This document shows, one piece after another, positions 1 to 15,000 of a stretch of 64,000 nt of DNA (positions within the stretch are counted from its first letter, which is position 1; every line of letters starts with the position of its first letter). Made by a program: the position numbers and the translations under genes. Under the pieces are notes generated by a model. The model made no database searches. It was not told the origin of the DNA and saw only the letters and a program-made list of their open reading frames with translations. Origin of the DNA: Clostridia bacterium (GTDB lineage: Bacteria > Bacillota > Clostridia > Christensenellales > CAG-138); assembly GCA_017448545.1 (NCBI GenBank), contig JAFSLH010000013.1, forward strand, positions 16,723-80,722, in the 5' to 3' direction.

Positions 1-3000
1 CGTCCAGCGTCGCCGTATCGGTCACGTCGATCTTGCCCGTACCATGCGCGATCATCGTCACTTCCGAACCGTTCTGCACCTTCAGCGTGTCTGTCTGAAT
101 GCTGCCGTTCTGCAGCGCAGCGGTAAGGCTGCCGTTGCTGATGGTCCAGGTCTCGCCGGTAAAGTCGCCCTTGCCGATCGTGACCGTTTCCGTGCCGGTT
201 GCATTCAGCGTCGTGATCTCCACGTCGCCCGTCTGTACGGTGACGTCGAGCTTGTCGCTGACCGTCCAGGTCTCGCCGGATACGTCGCCCGTTCCGATGA
301 CAATCTTGTCCTTGCCTGTACTGGTCAGGGTCGTGACGTCCATGTCGCCGGTCGTGATGGCGATATCCAGCTTGCCGCCGGTCTTGGTCCACGTTTCACC
401 GGTCAGGCCGCCGTTGGCGATCCGTACAATGACGTCGCCGCTGCCGACGAGCGTCGGGATCGTCACGTCGTGATCGGCTTTCATGGTCACCTCGCCGTTC
501 AGCGTGGTGGTGCCGGTCAGTTCGATGTTGCCTTCCGTTTCGGCCGTTCCGTGTGCCGTCAGCGTAACGTCCGCGCCGCTCTGAACCGTCAGGTCCTTCG
601 CGTAGATATTGCCCTTCTGGACGATGATGTCAACGACAGAACCGTCGAGAATGAGCGTGCTCGGGCGGAACTCGTAATCGCCGGCGCCGGCTCTTACGTT
701 CTGGTACTGTTCGCCGCTGATGACATACGCGCCGTTGCGGTTGCGGGAAACGATCTGTCCGCCTTCACCGAGCTTGTAGTTCAGGTGCACGCTCGTCGTG
801 CCCTTATCCAGCTTGGTGTTGTTGTAGATGGTTTCGTAGATGTTTCCGGTGCTCTTGATGTTCTCGGCGTTCGCATTGCCGTTGATCAGCTTGTACGTGC
901 CGGAACCGAACCAGAGCCAGAGCTCGTCGGAGGTGCTTTCCACGGTACGGATCTCGAACCGGAACGTCTCGTTCGGCGCCGCTTCGCCGGTCAGCCGCTT
1001 GACCGAAATGGTCTTCGGCCCGGAGAAGTGCTTCTGGAACGTGCCATCCTCATAGATGGTGAACATTCTGGTGCCGTTCTGATACGTCTCGTAGTATCCG
1101 TTTCCGATCTTCAATACGGTTCTGCCGCCGTAGCTGACAGTGCCGTTCGAATAGGAAGCTTCCACCCAACTGCCGTTGTTCAGGTAGTAGTACTTGCCGG
1201 CGGCGGTGCGCGCCACGGAGCCGGTCAGCGCTTCGAGACGAAGCTTGCTGTTGTTCAGCTCTGCCGCGCCGTTGCGGTAACGTACGGTTGCGCCGTTAGC
1301 AGTGAACGCATGCACGTTGGTCACCGGGTTGGACGAGAAGGTCTCGCTGCCATACTTTTTGGTAACCGTGCCGTCGTTCGATACCTTCAGGGTGTCGGTA
1401 ACGGTATACGCGCCGTTGTGGTACGTAAGACGGACCGTTTTGTCGCGGAACGTGTTCCGCTCCTGCGTCGTGCCGTCCTCCAGCGTAACCGTCGTCGTAT
1501 CGGCGATTGCGGCGATATCCACCCAGCCGCCGAAAATAGTTCCGGTTTCATTGCCTTCGGAATCCAGCTCCATATCCTCGGAAACATCGAAATGCTCGGT
1601 GCCGACGATTAAGAACGGGGAACGTCCGGTGGTGAACCGGTAGCTGTTGTTGATGAAGTAGCAGAAGACTCTCTCGTAGATGTCGTTGCCTTCTTCATCC
1701 TGACCGACGTTCATGCTGTAGTAGCTGTACTGTGCGCGAACGCCGCCGTCGCTGGTAACCGCTTCGCCTTCCTGTTCAAAGATCCCGAGGAGCTTTTCGC
1801 CTTCCTCCGCTTCCTTGATAACCAGGCCATAACGCGAGGTCGAGATGGAAATCGCGTTGCCGTTGGCGTCCTTATACGGTTTGCCTTCGGAATCCACGAT
1901 CGCGTTGCCGTCCTTATCCACCGCGGGGTTGCCATTGGCGTCGAAGGACGGAACCGTCACGTTGTACGTCTCGGTCACGAAGCCGAACACGCCGAGGAAC
2001 TCGATACCGTCGTACGTGGCGAGAACCATATCCTTCTTATTGCCGAAGGCATAGAAGACGATGTGATCCGCCGCCTGCGCCGCCGTCTGCGAACCCTTCA
2101 GACCGCTTCTGTTGATCGCCGCCTGAACGAGCGAGTTGTTCAGGAGCAGGCTGCGTGTGTTAACATACGACCGGGTCGCTACGTTCCAAACGCCGTCGCT
2201 GCTGCTGAGGATCAGGCTGTCGTCCAGCGTGGACGGGTTCCAGCCGCCCTCGTTGACTTCGGTGTCGAAGCCTTCCACGTATACGACTTTTCCGCCAACG
2301 GTAGCAATGTATCCGTTTGAGTACTCGAGGTAGATCGAATACGAACCGGAGTAGCCGGCCTCAACGGTCAGATCGCCCGTACGGTAGTTCAGCGTGACGT
2401 AGTGCGTATTGCCATCCTCGTCGATCTGAGAATCCAGCACGATCAGGTTCGTGTTGCCCGGAACCGTCTCATACGGAGCCCAGCCGCCGATTGCGGTCAG
2501 CTTGCCATTCTCCACGGTGAGAACCGTGCCGTCCGGCAGCTCGTAGGTCTTTCTGCCTTCTTCGTCTTCCGTCAGGTACTTCTCCAGATCAGCCGCGCTG
2601 ATCGTGGCGGTACCGTTCACGGTGTTCGTGAGGAACAGAACCGAGAAGTTCACGCTCTCCACCGTGGTGCCGGAAGCGTTCGGCAGGTAGTTCAGTGCGA
2701 TATCCTGCCCGAAGGCAATATCCAGCAGTCCGCCGGCAATAACGTTGTTCAGAACAACCGTGCCGTCCACCGGACCGCTTGCCGCGCCGAGAGAGTTCGT
2801 GCGCGTGACCTTCGCCATGACCGGCTCGAAGTAGACGCTGCCCTTTGCGTTGATGTTCACAACCGGGTCTGCGCTGCCGAGTCTGGTCAGCAGGATCTGG
2901 AAGTAGGTATTCAGCTCCTGCTCGGCGTCTTTGGTTCCTTCCTCGTCCGCCGGATAGGTGTTCAGGGTGGAACCGATGTTGTTTACATTGTCGATCGTGA

Positions 3001-6000
3001 GGTTGTGCGTCCAGACCGGAGCATGCGTGATGCCGTCGTTCTCGATGCGCGTCCCGCCGATCAGGTTGCCTGCCTCGCCAACCCAGCGAATGTTCATATC
3101 GCCGTTTTCGTTTGCGACCACGTTGCCGAACTGAATATCGCCGCCGTTGTAGGACGTGATATTGATCGTGTACGTCGGATTGCTGACGCCGTCCGCGTGC
3201 ATATCAATGCTCGGAAGCACCGTGATGCCTTCGAAGTAGTTGGTCAGATCCAGGATGTAGTTGCTGCTCGTGACAGTTCTCGCATTGCCCTTGTTGCTGA
3301 CAGAGCCGCCGGTTGCCGGACGGATCCGACCGGAAACGGTGGTCTTGCCCGCAGACTGGCTTGCATAGACATTGCCGCCGGAAGAACCGGCTACCCAAAC
3401 GTTGCCGAGCACGTCGATCTCTACCCGAATGGGCAACGCCGCGCCGGAAACGTCGAAGGAACTGCTGCTGTCAATGGACACAGTACCCGCCGGCAGACCG
3501 ATGTTGTTGCCGCCGTGGTATTTTTTCTTGACAAACACACCCTTGCGCTTGGCGTCCTTATCGTAGGAAACCCGTCCGCCGAACCCGTAAGAGTTCAGGT
3601 TGAACGAATTGCCCTTGAAGCGGGTGTTGGTCACATTGACGGCCGTATTCAGCGAGCCGTCCAGGTTTGCCGTTGCCTCTACCTTGCCGGCGAGGCCCTT
3701 CAGTTCGGACATCGCATAGACGCGCACGTTCGTGCCGCCGTTGGTGGGCGACGCGCTGCTCCAGATGTTCGCCGTGGAGTACGCCTGCACATCGGAATTG
3801 CTGATGTCTACGCGCGTCGTGAGGTTCAGCGTCAAGTTGCTCGTCGCATACGCCGCGCCGCCTGCGCCCTTGATCTTCGCGATGCTCTCGTCGTTCAGGT
3901 ACAGCTCCTTCACGCCGCCGAAAATGTTCACATAACTGCCGCGCACAAACGCGCCGTTCAGGTTCACCTTGCCGGACAATGTGATGTTCTGCTCGTACGC
4001 ATAAGCTGACGGAGAACCGATCAGACCTGCGGCGGAATAATCGCCGATGGTGGTTACGTTGCCTTCCGCCACGTTTGCGTTCAAATTGATCGTACCGAAA
4101 TCGGCGTAGATCGAACCGCCCGTAACGTTGAGGTTGACGCTGTTGCTGACGGACGTTCTCGCGTCCGCACCGCCGAGACCCGCAAGACCCTTGGCGCTGC
4201 CGTCTGCGCGCGTCGTGATGGAATCGTACCGACCACCCTCCGCCACCGCGTTGACGTTATAGTAACGGGACTTCACGGTTGCGCCGTTCAGAACCGAAAG
4301 TGTAACGTTGCGCGTAAGCTGCGAGATTGCACCGAGTGCGCCGGACGCGAACAGCCCGCCGGAGTTGGCGTTCGTGCGCGAATAGATGTTCGCGTTGTTG
4401 GAAAGGGCGTAGAGGGTGACCGTGCCGTAACCGATGACGTTTGCGTTGTTGTAAACCGCCACGTTCACGGTTTCGGTTACGTAGTTCCGCGCCTTCTTTG
4501 CGTCCGCACTGCCGAGCACGCCGACGCTGTTACCGCTGACCTGCGCGCTGGACTTCGGCTTCTCCTCTGCGCGGATCGTAACCGAGCCCTTGGTGCTTTC
4601 CACGTGTGCGCCGGAGCCGACGTATGCTTCCGTACGGTAGCTGCTGCTGGTCGTTACGTGGTTGGAACCGCCGGCGACGAGAGCTACCTTGAGACCCTGC
4701 GTCATGTTCGCAGTGACGTTGCCGATGTTCGTCGCGATCGCGTTGATGTTGCCGCCCGCATATACGCGCGCTCTGTCCTTAAAGAACGTGCGAACCGTCT
4801 GCGGTGTGCCGATGCCGACGCGCGCTTCAATGCTGCCGCCGCCGAAGCTTGCGAGCGAAACGCTGGTGCTGGATGCGCACTCCGTATAGGAGGTCGTATC
4901 GCTGTATGCGTTCACGTCCACAGAACCGGTGGTGTTCAGCGTAAAGGCGTTGCCGGTGCCGATGCCAGCCTCGGTCGTATCGCCCGTGTCGCTCTGGGCA
5001 AAGACGCCCTGTGCGCTGGCGACGCTGATCGAAACCGGCTTCAATGCGACTGCGTTCGCAATCGTCTTGGTATTCGCCGCAACGACGACGTTGTTCACGT
5101 TGATCGTTCCGCCGTTGCCCGCGAGGTACGCGCGGTTGACCGCCTTCGAGGTTGCATAGGCCATATCCAGCGCGCCGGAGAATGCCGAAACGGAGACGCC
5201 GCTCTTTCTGCCGACCTGCGAATCCGCTTTTCCTTCTTCGAGCGTGGAACGAACCGTGATGTTGCCTCGCACGTTCACGTTGCCGCCGATATCGGTGTAC
5301 GCGTACTGCTCGGCGTTCTGTTCCGCCGTCAGGCGGTTCGTCACAAGCGACAGACCGGAGAAGGAAGCGACGGGCGTTTCCACTCTCGTCCACGCCAGCG
5401 ACTTGCCGACGGTGATGACGTCGATGTTGCCGGAGATTTCCGCGCCGCCCTTGCCCTTCACATAGGAGCCTGCACGAGACTGCGTGTAGGACTTCGCTAC
5501 GTTCACGTCCGCAGCGGCAAGACTTGCCGCAACGCCCAGCGAACCGGTCGTCGCGTCCGACTTGGACTGGAACGCGGTGGCGACGTAGATGTTCTTCGCC
5601 TTCAAGGAAGCGTTCGTGTTGTTACCGCTGTCAACACCTGCTTCATAGGTGCCCTTCGCCGAAGCCTTCAGCACCGCAACGTTGGCGTTCACCGCACCCA
5701 GGCTGACCGCCGGCGCGTTGATGCCCGCCTTCGCATACGAAGTGGCGTAGGTGTTGATGTAGAGGTTGCCGGAAAGGTCCGTGGAGAGATCGCCCACGAG
5801 CGCCTTGACCGTAGAGCTGCCGTACGCAAATGCGAGGTTCGCTCTGACGTTTGCCAGACCCGCGCTGACGAGCGATGCACCGACCTTCGCGATTGCACCC
5901 TTGCTTTCGTCCATCGAAGGAATGGACGGATTGGCGTTCGCACTGCCGCCGCTGACGTTGTAGAGCGAGAGCACCTTCACGTCTCTTGCGGTGATGTTGA

Positions 6001-9000
6001 CGCCCTTGGCTTCCGCCGTCTGCTTGGCTTCCAGCGTGGACATAACGAAGCTCGCGCCGACCGTGAGAAGACCCGCGGTGACAAGACCGGGCTTGATTTC
6101 CGCATTGGAAACGGCAGTGCCGTTCGCGGTGACGTTGACGTCACGACCCGGAGCAACAATCGCGCCGGTTCCCGTGATGCCCGCGTACGCAACGGTGCGG
6201 ACCTTCGCCATAACGACGTTCAGGGAGATGGAAGCCAGCATACCGAGGCTTGCCGGTACGGCGACCGCATTGACCTTCGCCGAATAATCGGTACGAACGT
6301 TGACCGCTCCGCCGATATTCAGGCTGCCCGTGCTGGTCAGCCGGGATTCCACAGTGCCCTTCGCGTAGGCGTAGATAACGATCGCGCCGACGCCGATTTC
6401 CGAAACGCTGATGCTGATGGTCTGCCCGTCGGCTTCCGTTCTGGCGTTGGACGTTACGTTGATCGCATTGTTGATCGTCAGGTTCGCGGCGGAAACGACC
6501 GCGCGGCAGGTGGCGTTCGCAATCGCAACGATTACGTCTACGCCGACGCCGATGGCGCCCGCTCTCGCGTTGAGCATGAAGACCTGAGCCATCTTGTTGA
6601 ACGTGATCGACACAGTGCCGACCTTGTCGCCCAGATACAGATCGTACCGGAAGCCCGGATCGGTCATGTTCTGCGTGCAGCTTACGTTCAGATTGTCAAT
6701 GTTAAGCTCGGCTGCGCTGTCCACCATAACCTGCATGGTCGCGGTGAGCAGAGCGATACCGACCGCTGCGCCAACGCTGACGCCGCCGAAGGAAGCAGTA
6801 CCCATCGCCACGGTGGAATATGCATTGCCGTTCATGGTGATGTTGACGGTGCCTGCGTTCAGAATGCCGCCCGCAGTTCCGCCGAGCTTCGAGGTGAATT
6901 CCGCGTTGTTCAGCGCGATGCCGATATTGACTGCCACGGCTACGCCGCCGCCCGTGCCCGCGATCAGCGTGAGCAGAGCTTTGGACGAGACCGTTCCGTT
7001 ACCGATCGTGAGCGTGTTGATGTCCATACGGCAGCCGTCCACGCTGACGATGTTGCGGCTGATTGCACCGACCTTTGCGATACCGACCGTTGCGCCGACT
7101 GCTACGCTGCCGCCCGCGATCGCCGTAAGGTTCAGGATGCTGTCGCCGAAGACCACGGAATCTACGAACACGCGATCGGCTCTGATGCCTTCTCCGCCGT
7201 TGTTGATGCTCATGCCGGTGATCGCCGCCGCCGTCTTGACCAGGTTGAGATTCAAGGCGACGATGCCGTTCACTGCCACAAGACCGCCGGAAATGCCGGT
7301 GCCGAGGACAGTCGCCTGACCGTGGATGTTGTTCTTCACATCGATCGTCTTCGCAGAGACCGTGCCGGCAGTGCCGCTGACCGATCCGAACGGATCATAA
7401 CCGATGTAAGTAGAAGCGGTGAGAGAGTTGCTGACCACCGCAACCGTTGCGCCGACCGCTACGGAACCGAACGAACGCGCAATGACGTACGCCTTTGCTT
7501 CGGTGTTGAAATCGGTCGTGACCGAGACCGCGCCGTTCTTCGCATGGATCACAGCGCCGCGACGGATGGTGGTGGAGATGTTCGTCTTGTTGAAGGTCAG
7601 CGCCACGCCTGCCGCAACGCCTACGCCGCCCGCCGCAAGAGTGGTTGCGACGGAGATCGCCTTGGTAACGCCGTTCGTTTTCACGTTGACGCTGCCGACG
7701 TTGCTGCTGTTCGTTCCGATCACAGCGTTCGGACCGATCGCCGTGATAACCTTCCCTTCAAAGTACGCCATGCCGACGCTCGCGGCAATACCCGTGCCGC
7801 CTGCGCCGAAGCCCAGCGTAACCGTGAGTACCTGACCGAAGTCCATCACGCCTTCCACGTTGACTGCTCTCGCCTTCGTGACCGAGCCGTCCATCAGCGC
7901 ATTGACCTCGCTGAACACGAGGAGTACGCCGACAGCCGCCGCGATGGCAGTGCCGCCTACGCCGCCGGAGATGGAGATTACGCGGACCGTGCCGCCGGAT
8001 GCGCCGGTGATACCCGTTTCATCCAGCTTCGCGAGAACGCTGTACCGGTTCTTCGAAGCATCCGAACCCGCTTTGAACGGATCGCTCGCGTTGGAGCGCG
8101 TGTCGGAGCCCGTAGAGGCCTTCACGTTGACCGCGCCGCCGGCAGTCAGGACTGCGCCCGTACCGACTTCCGCGGTAATGTTGCTCTTGAGGACCGCAAG
8201 CGCAACGCCTACGCCGATGCCCGTGCCGCTAGCACCGATCGCGCCTGCGATCAGGTCGGAAACGAGCTTGTCGTTTGCGAGAACGGAGATGCTGCCTCTT
8301 TCCGCTGTCACGACCGTACCCTGACCGATCGAAGCCTGCGCGGAGTCGCTCTTATTGGACTTGCCGTTGTTCCAGCTCAGACCGCTCACGCTCGTGTCGC
8401 TGCCGAGACCCGCCGTCGGATCACTGTCGTTATCCTTGGTGGACTCGCTCGCGTTTTCGGCGGTGCTTGTGTTCATGCTCGCCGCGCCCGCGCCGAAGTC
8501 GCTGCCGGTATCCTGCCCGTAAGCATTCCATCCGGACGCGCCGTTCGCGCTGGAGTTCGGCTGCATATTCTGCGCCTTCTGTCCGTCGGTCGCCAGTTCG
8601 TCCATGAAGCCGTTGCCGCTTACCGTGGAGGGCTTGTGCGCATCCAGGTAGTGGCTCTGCTCGAACGCGTGGTTCACCTGCGCGCCCGGAACGATGTTGC
8701 CGCTTGCGAGCGCATCCGCCGCATCCTGCGGGAGATTGCCGCCTGCCACAACGACCGCCACGGAAGGCGCGATGCCGGTGGAGCCTACGCCTGCGCTGAC
8801 CACGTACGTGTCAATCGCGCGGGACGAATCTGCGTCTACGAGTACGTCGTTCTTTGCAACAATGCTGTTGTTGTCGCCGAAAGCGGCAAACACGCCGTTC
8901 ATGGCGACAATCACAAGCGCTGCCACGCCGACGCCCGCGGATGCACCCGCCGCAGCGGTGACCGCCATGCCGAGGAGCGTGAACGTATCCATCGACTGCA

Positions 9001-12000
9001 CCTTGACGCTTCCCGCAAACGCGAGCATCGAAACGTTCGCGCCGGTGTACGCCTTGGTGGAAAGCGACGTGACGATGACGTCCGCCGTACCGCTGATGCC
9101 CGTCTTTGCGCTCGCCGCGATGCCCGCAGCGTCCGCCGTCACGAACTCATCAGACTTTGCCTGAACGGTGATATCGCCGTTCATTGCGGTGAGGACCGCG
9201 CCGGAAAGCACTTCGGCAACGGTGCTGCCCTGGAAATAAGTGACCAGCGCAACGGCCGCAACGCTCGGGCTTCCCGCAACGGAAACGCCCGCCGCGATGT
9301 CGTACAGATCGTTATCGGACGAAGCGAAGACTTCAATGCCCTTGCTTGCAATGACCGTACCGCCGATGACGGCATGGACGTTGTCCTTATAGACCAGTAC
9401 GTTTACGTCGCCCGCGACTGCCGGGTTGGCGGAAGCGGCGAAGCCGAGCGCCAGAACATACAGATCGCTGACGTCGTCCGCCCGTACGGAGACCGTACCG
9501 GTAACGAAGATCTTCTTGGCGTTGCCGACCCTGGCTTCCACGGTCTTGGAGAAGACCACGGTCTCCACGGTTGCGCCCACGCCGGTCTTTGCGGAAGCCG
9601 CGATTGCGCCTGCAAATCCGAATACGAATGAGTGATCCTCCGCATCGTCGCTGAAGTCGCCTTCCTCGCCGGTGCCGCTTTCGGAGCCTGCCGTGACGTC
9701 CGCATTGTCGCCGATTTCGGTACGAACGGTGCCGCTGATGATCAGCGTCATGATCGTTCCGCCGATGCCGACGTTCTTGCCTACGCCCGCCGCAACGCCT
9801 GCGCCGACAACGGTTTCATTGCCGTGTGCGCCGACGATCACGCCGCGACGTCTTCTGCTGCGGTTGGAGGAACTGTCGATTCCCGTGCCGCCGCTCTTTA
9901 CGTTTGCTTTGATGGTCGCGTTCTGCCCGACCATGCTTTCAACGATGTAGTTCAGCACGAGCGTGCCGACCGTTGCGCCGATGCCGAGCTTGCCGAGCGA
10001 GATGGTCACGCCGCCCGCAACCACGTACAGCTCGTTCTCGAGATCGCTCAGGATTCCGACCGAGTCGCCCGCCGTCGCCGTCAGGTTGTTTCCTGCGACA
10101 GTGCGGATCTTCGTCTTGGAAACGACCGCGGGAATCGTTCCGCTCACGCCGTTCCCGTCCGGCGAAGCCGCCGCCGCGAGACCGACGATCACATTGTAGT
10201 CCTTACCGGAGGAATCGAGCAGGATGTTGCCTTCTTCCGCCGTCACGGTCACGTTGTTGCCGAGCGTAACGCCCGCTTCACGCTTGAGCACGTTCACAAG
10301 GATCGTAGCTCCAACGGAGACGCTCTTGCCGCCGAAGCTGAACGATGCCGCCGCTTCGATCAGGTTTGCGTCGCCCTTGCTGCTGAGCGTAACGTCTTTC
10401 TTGGCATACAGCTTGACGTTGTCGCCGATCTGCGTCGAAGTGATCGTCTTGGAGACCATCACGCCGATCGTAGCGGCTACGCCGACCTTGCTGCTCGGCG
10501 CTGCCGAAGCGGATGCCAGCACGTTAACGCCGTTCTCGTTCGCTTCGCTTTCCAGCGTCATGCTGCCGTTTTCGCTGCGAAGCGTTGCGCCGTTGTCAAC
10601 GATCGTCTTCGCGGTCGCCTTGTTTACAACAACCGCCACCGTACGGCCGACCGCAACCTTCGACTTTCCGCCGGAAGCGGACATCGAAATGAGCAGATTG
10701 TCTTCCTTCGCCGTCGTCGCAACGTTCAGATCGCCGTCGGAAATCACCGAGGTGTTCCTGCCGATGTAGGACTTTGCGGCGTTGAAAGCGGAGATTACGT
10801 TGACCGCACCGCCGATGTTCGCCTTGGACCTAGAGCCGGTTGCAATGGACGCCGCCACCGTGACCAGCATGGTGTCGAAATCCGCTTCCGCGCTCTGGTG
10901 GAACGAACCGTTGGATACGGTGACGTCACTGTTGCTGCCGATCGACGCCTCAACGGTGTCGCGATTGTCGAGCCATGCAACGGTGATGCCTACGCCTGCC
11001 TTGGACGGTGCGACATTGACCGAACCCGCAAGCACGCGGATGTTCGCGTCGTCGATCGCCGCAAGGGTCATATCGCCTTCCGCGTCGTCTTCGCTCTGGA
11101 GCACAACGGTCACGTTGTCGCCCAGCGAAGCCTTCACTGTGTTCTTGAACAGAAGCAATGCGATGCTGCCCGGAACAGAAGCGGTGCTGCCGCCCTGCTT
11201 GCCGCTGCCCATGATGGAGCCGGCGATTGCTTCCATGTAGTAGTTGACCGAGGACAGAACATTCAGTGCATCGACGAGTCCGACCACATCTTCGCTCGAA
11301 GCGCCGATTTCGATCTCGTAAACGCCGTCGTCGTTCTTATCCAGGTTGACGATGCCCTTATCCGCATCTTCCTTCTGATCGTCCGGCAGATCGGAGGTAT
11401 CGGTGGTGAACGTTGTCAGACCGATCGCGCTTTCAAAGTCACTGAAGCTGATCCGTGCTTTTTCCGCGCTGACTTCCAGAGCCGTGCCGTAGATCTCGGT
11501 GTTGTTCCCGATCAGCGTTTCCACGAGCGAACGCGCATACACCAGCGCGAACGCCGCGCCGACGCCGACGCTGGAACCCTTGGACGCGCTGACGCCGCCG
11601 GCACGAACGCCGATACGGCTGCGATCCAGTGAGGTAACGTGAATCTCATTGCCGGAAACCGTTACGCCCTGCGCGCCGCGCTCGTTGATGCGAACGGCGG
11701 TGACGGCCTTATCGGTAACCACAACGATGCTTCCCGCGATGGAGACCGTACCGTCCGCGCCGCTGACGCCGCCCGCAAGCGACTGCGCAGCCAGAAGGCC
11801 GCGATACTCGCCCGTGGTGTTCTGCGCCATGTTCGCGCTCGCGTTGACGTCTCCGTCCGTTGCTTCGAAGTTGTCCGCAATGACAACCACGCTCTCGTTC
11901 TTATCGACGGAGACGGAAACCGCCGCCGCGATGGAGTTCGACTTCTTCGCAACGCTGATGGCGAAGCCGCTGCCCTTGGTCAGGAAGTTCGAGGTGTTCG

Positions 12001-15000
12001 AAGCTTCCGCGTTCAGCGATTCCGCCGCAACCGGCGCCAGAATGTTGACCAGCACCTTGTGCTTGGTGATGTTCAGACCGACCGCAGCCGCAACCTGGAA
12101 CTTGGATTCTACGGTGCTGTCTGCGTTTCCGGTCGCCGCATCGGCGCCCTGTGTTACGGATTCTTCCGCAGTGCCTTCGTCCGCCTTGTCTGCCGCGCCC
12201 TTGGTGGAGGTCTGCGAGACGCCCTGCGTGCGGAGTACGTTGGAGGAGAGCGGTGCGTTAGCGGACGTGTCATCGGCTTTCCCGCTGTCGGGCTTGTCGG
12301 TGTTCGTCTGCTCGCTGTCGGACTGCTCCTTCTTTTCGCCTTCGAGCTTTTCGTCCAGCTTCTGGGCGGTAGAGGTCTTCGGCTTGTTGTTGCTGTTCGA
12401 ATCGAAGTACTCGCCATTGGTCAGCTTGTTCGCGGTTTCTTCGGTGGCTTTCACGCCGCCCGCAAGCTTGTTCAGGTAACGGTCCATGTCCGCGCCCATC
12501 GCCGTCGCGATCGCTTCGCTGCGATCCTCGCTCTCGTTGGAAGCGGCGAAGGAAGCCGCGCCGCCCGCGTTCAGGGGGCTGCCCATGTTGACTTGTACGT
12601 CGGAATCAATGATGTTCACCGTGACGCACGCGCCGACCGCCGTCTTCTTGCCGGCTGCGAACGCGCTTGCCTTGGTCAGGGTCTTCACCGACTGCGCAGC
12701 CGCAAGGTTGAAGCTTACGAACTCCGTATCGGGATCCTCTTCGTCCAAAGCGACGGTGTTTTCCTCGCCCGTTACGATGCTGCCGCCGTTGCCGACCGAA
12801 GCGACGACTTCGTCGTCGGTCACGGTGACCGCAGCGCTCGCGTCGATCGCGATCTTCTTGTCGGTCTTGGTGTTCTCGCCGCCCGTAGACGTCTCGATCG
12901 GATCGGTGCCCGCTGTGGCAGCGGTCTGGACCACATGCTCGCTCAAAGCGCGGATATCGACTGCGCCGGCTTCGACCATGCGGTTGTCGCCGATCGAAGC
13001 TCTCACAACGAGATCGCTGAGGCTCATTGCAAAGCCTGCGCCCACGCCGATGGAGTTGCCGGACTCGGTCTTGGCTTTTTCGTCTCCTTCCTCACCGTCT
13101 TCGAACACGGGCGTCAGCGTCGCGTTCGCGGCAGGCATATAGAACAGGTATGCCACGCCGTCTTCGTCCATCATGGACGGATCCTTGGTGGACAGCGTCT
13201 TGCTGTGCGCGCCCTCGTCGTCGGTGTAGGTCAGGGTCAGGGACTTCAGTCTGCGGCTGACGCCCGGGTTCACATACACAACAACGCGATCCTTCTCGGC
13301 TGCGCGAAGTACCTTGCCTTCGTTAACGGCCTTGAGCTTGACGATCTTGATCTCGTCTTCGCCATTCTCGTAGGTATGCGACCAGGTCTGCGTGTCGTCG
13401 TCCTCGTCTGCATCGGCTTCGCCCATACCGGAAACGGAGAGCGAGTACTTGCCGATGAACTCTGCGGAAACGAGCACTACGTCGCCGTCGATCTCCTTGG
13501 AAAAGCTGCCGACGGTCAGACGGTACTTGTCGTTCTCGCTGTCGTTCGGATCGACCTTCACGAGCTTCAGCGTGAGACCGCCGTTCGGATACGCGATCGA
13601 ACCGCAATCGTCATCGTCCTCGCCCCATGTGATCAGGATGCGTCCGTTCGCAATTTCATAACTGTCGTCCGGATTGACCTTGATCGTGTAGGTTCCTTTT
13701 TCGGAGCCCTTTTCGAGCTTGATTTCGCCCTCGCCTTCCCACGAAGCATCCACGTTGCCGAGCGACACCGTTTCCTTCGTTACGAAGCGCACGGAGTATT
13801 CCAGTTCGCAGTCGTAAGGAACCGTGTAACCGTCGGAACCGATTTCTACGGAGTAGGTATGGGTTTCATCATTGTACTGAATTTCGGGGATCTGGAACGC
13901 TCCGTCCTCGTTCGGCTTCACCGCCAAAGTGACTTTCGTTCCGTCCGCCTTCTTGAACGTGAGGCTTACGTCGCGCAGACGGCGGGAATCATCCGCCTTC
14001 AGCGTGATCTTGTTGCCGTCCCGTTCGGCGGTGCCGCCTTCGCCCACATTCACAACCGCATAGACAAATCCGTTGTCGTCGGCAATCTCCAGCTCGCTTG
14101 CGGGCGTGGGGTCTTCTTTGCCGTTGACGTCTTCATCGTCGCCTGCGCCGAGGTTCGCGTTCGCTTCGTCCGCGTCTTCGGCTTCGGCAGCGGAAGCGGT
14201 GGTTTCTTCGATCTGGTTCGCAATCGCAAGAATCGTCAGCGCGTCGCCCACAGCAATGTCGGCGTCCTCGCCCGGCGTCTCGAGACCGCGGATCTTGGCG
14301 ATCGTTTCGCCGTCGATGATGGAGATTGCTACAGAGCCCGCAACGGATACGCCGTCCGCGCTCGCGCCCGCAATCGCGGTGGTCTTGAAGCGGTGGCCCG
14401 GTTCGTCCGCCGATTCCTCGGTGATCTTCAGACCGAGCGCCTCAGTCGCCACGCCGATCATGCCGTTGGTAAACGCTTTGCCGGCCGCCATCAGGGCGTT
14501 CTTGAGATTGTCAACAATGTGATCTCCGAGCTTCTTTCCGAAGAATTCCTTCACGCTGTCAATGTCCGCAAGACCTTCCGTCATCGCATCCGCAGTGGAA
14601 CGCACGATGGTCTTGAGCTTTACGCGCAGGATCTTCTTCAGATCGTCACGGAACTTCACGTCCGTAATTTCGTCCTCGAACGCATTGACAAAGTCTTCTG
14701 CGCTCAGCGCCAGATTGTCGAACTGGTCAACCGCTTTCTCAATGGCTTCTGGCAGCTTTTCGGCGTCGGTCACAACCGCAGAAATCTTGTCCGCGATCGC
14801 ATCGACGATGTCCGCCTGAAGTTCGTTGAGCAGACCGGTCGCTTCGTTGACGAAGATATCCGTAATCTGATCGGGCAGATTCGCCAGACTCGGGAGTTCG
14901 AAAACCCAGCCGAACTTCTTCTCTACCATTTCCTTTGCCGACGAAATGAGGTTGTCCTTCATGTTGCCGAGGATTTCTTCCCATTTCTCGTCGCTCAGGT

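Noticed and set aside
4604-9631. 1,675-residue plus-strand frame, and similar long plus-strand frames from 44 to 19660
   Set aside because: They are in exact antisense phase with the adhesin gene. Their Asp/Arg/Ala/Val-rich composition is the mirror of Val/Thr/Ala/Gly codons, and they lack ribosome sites.
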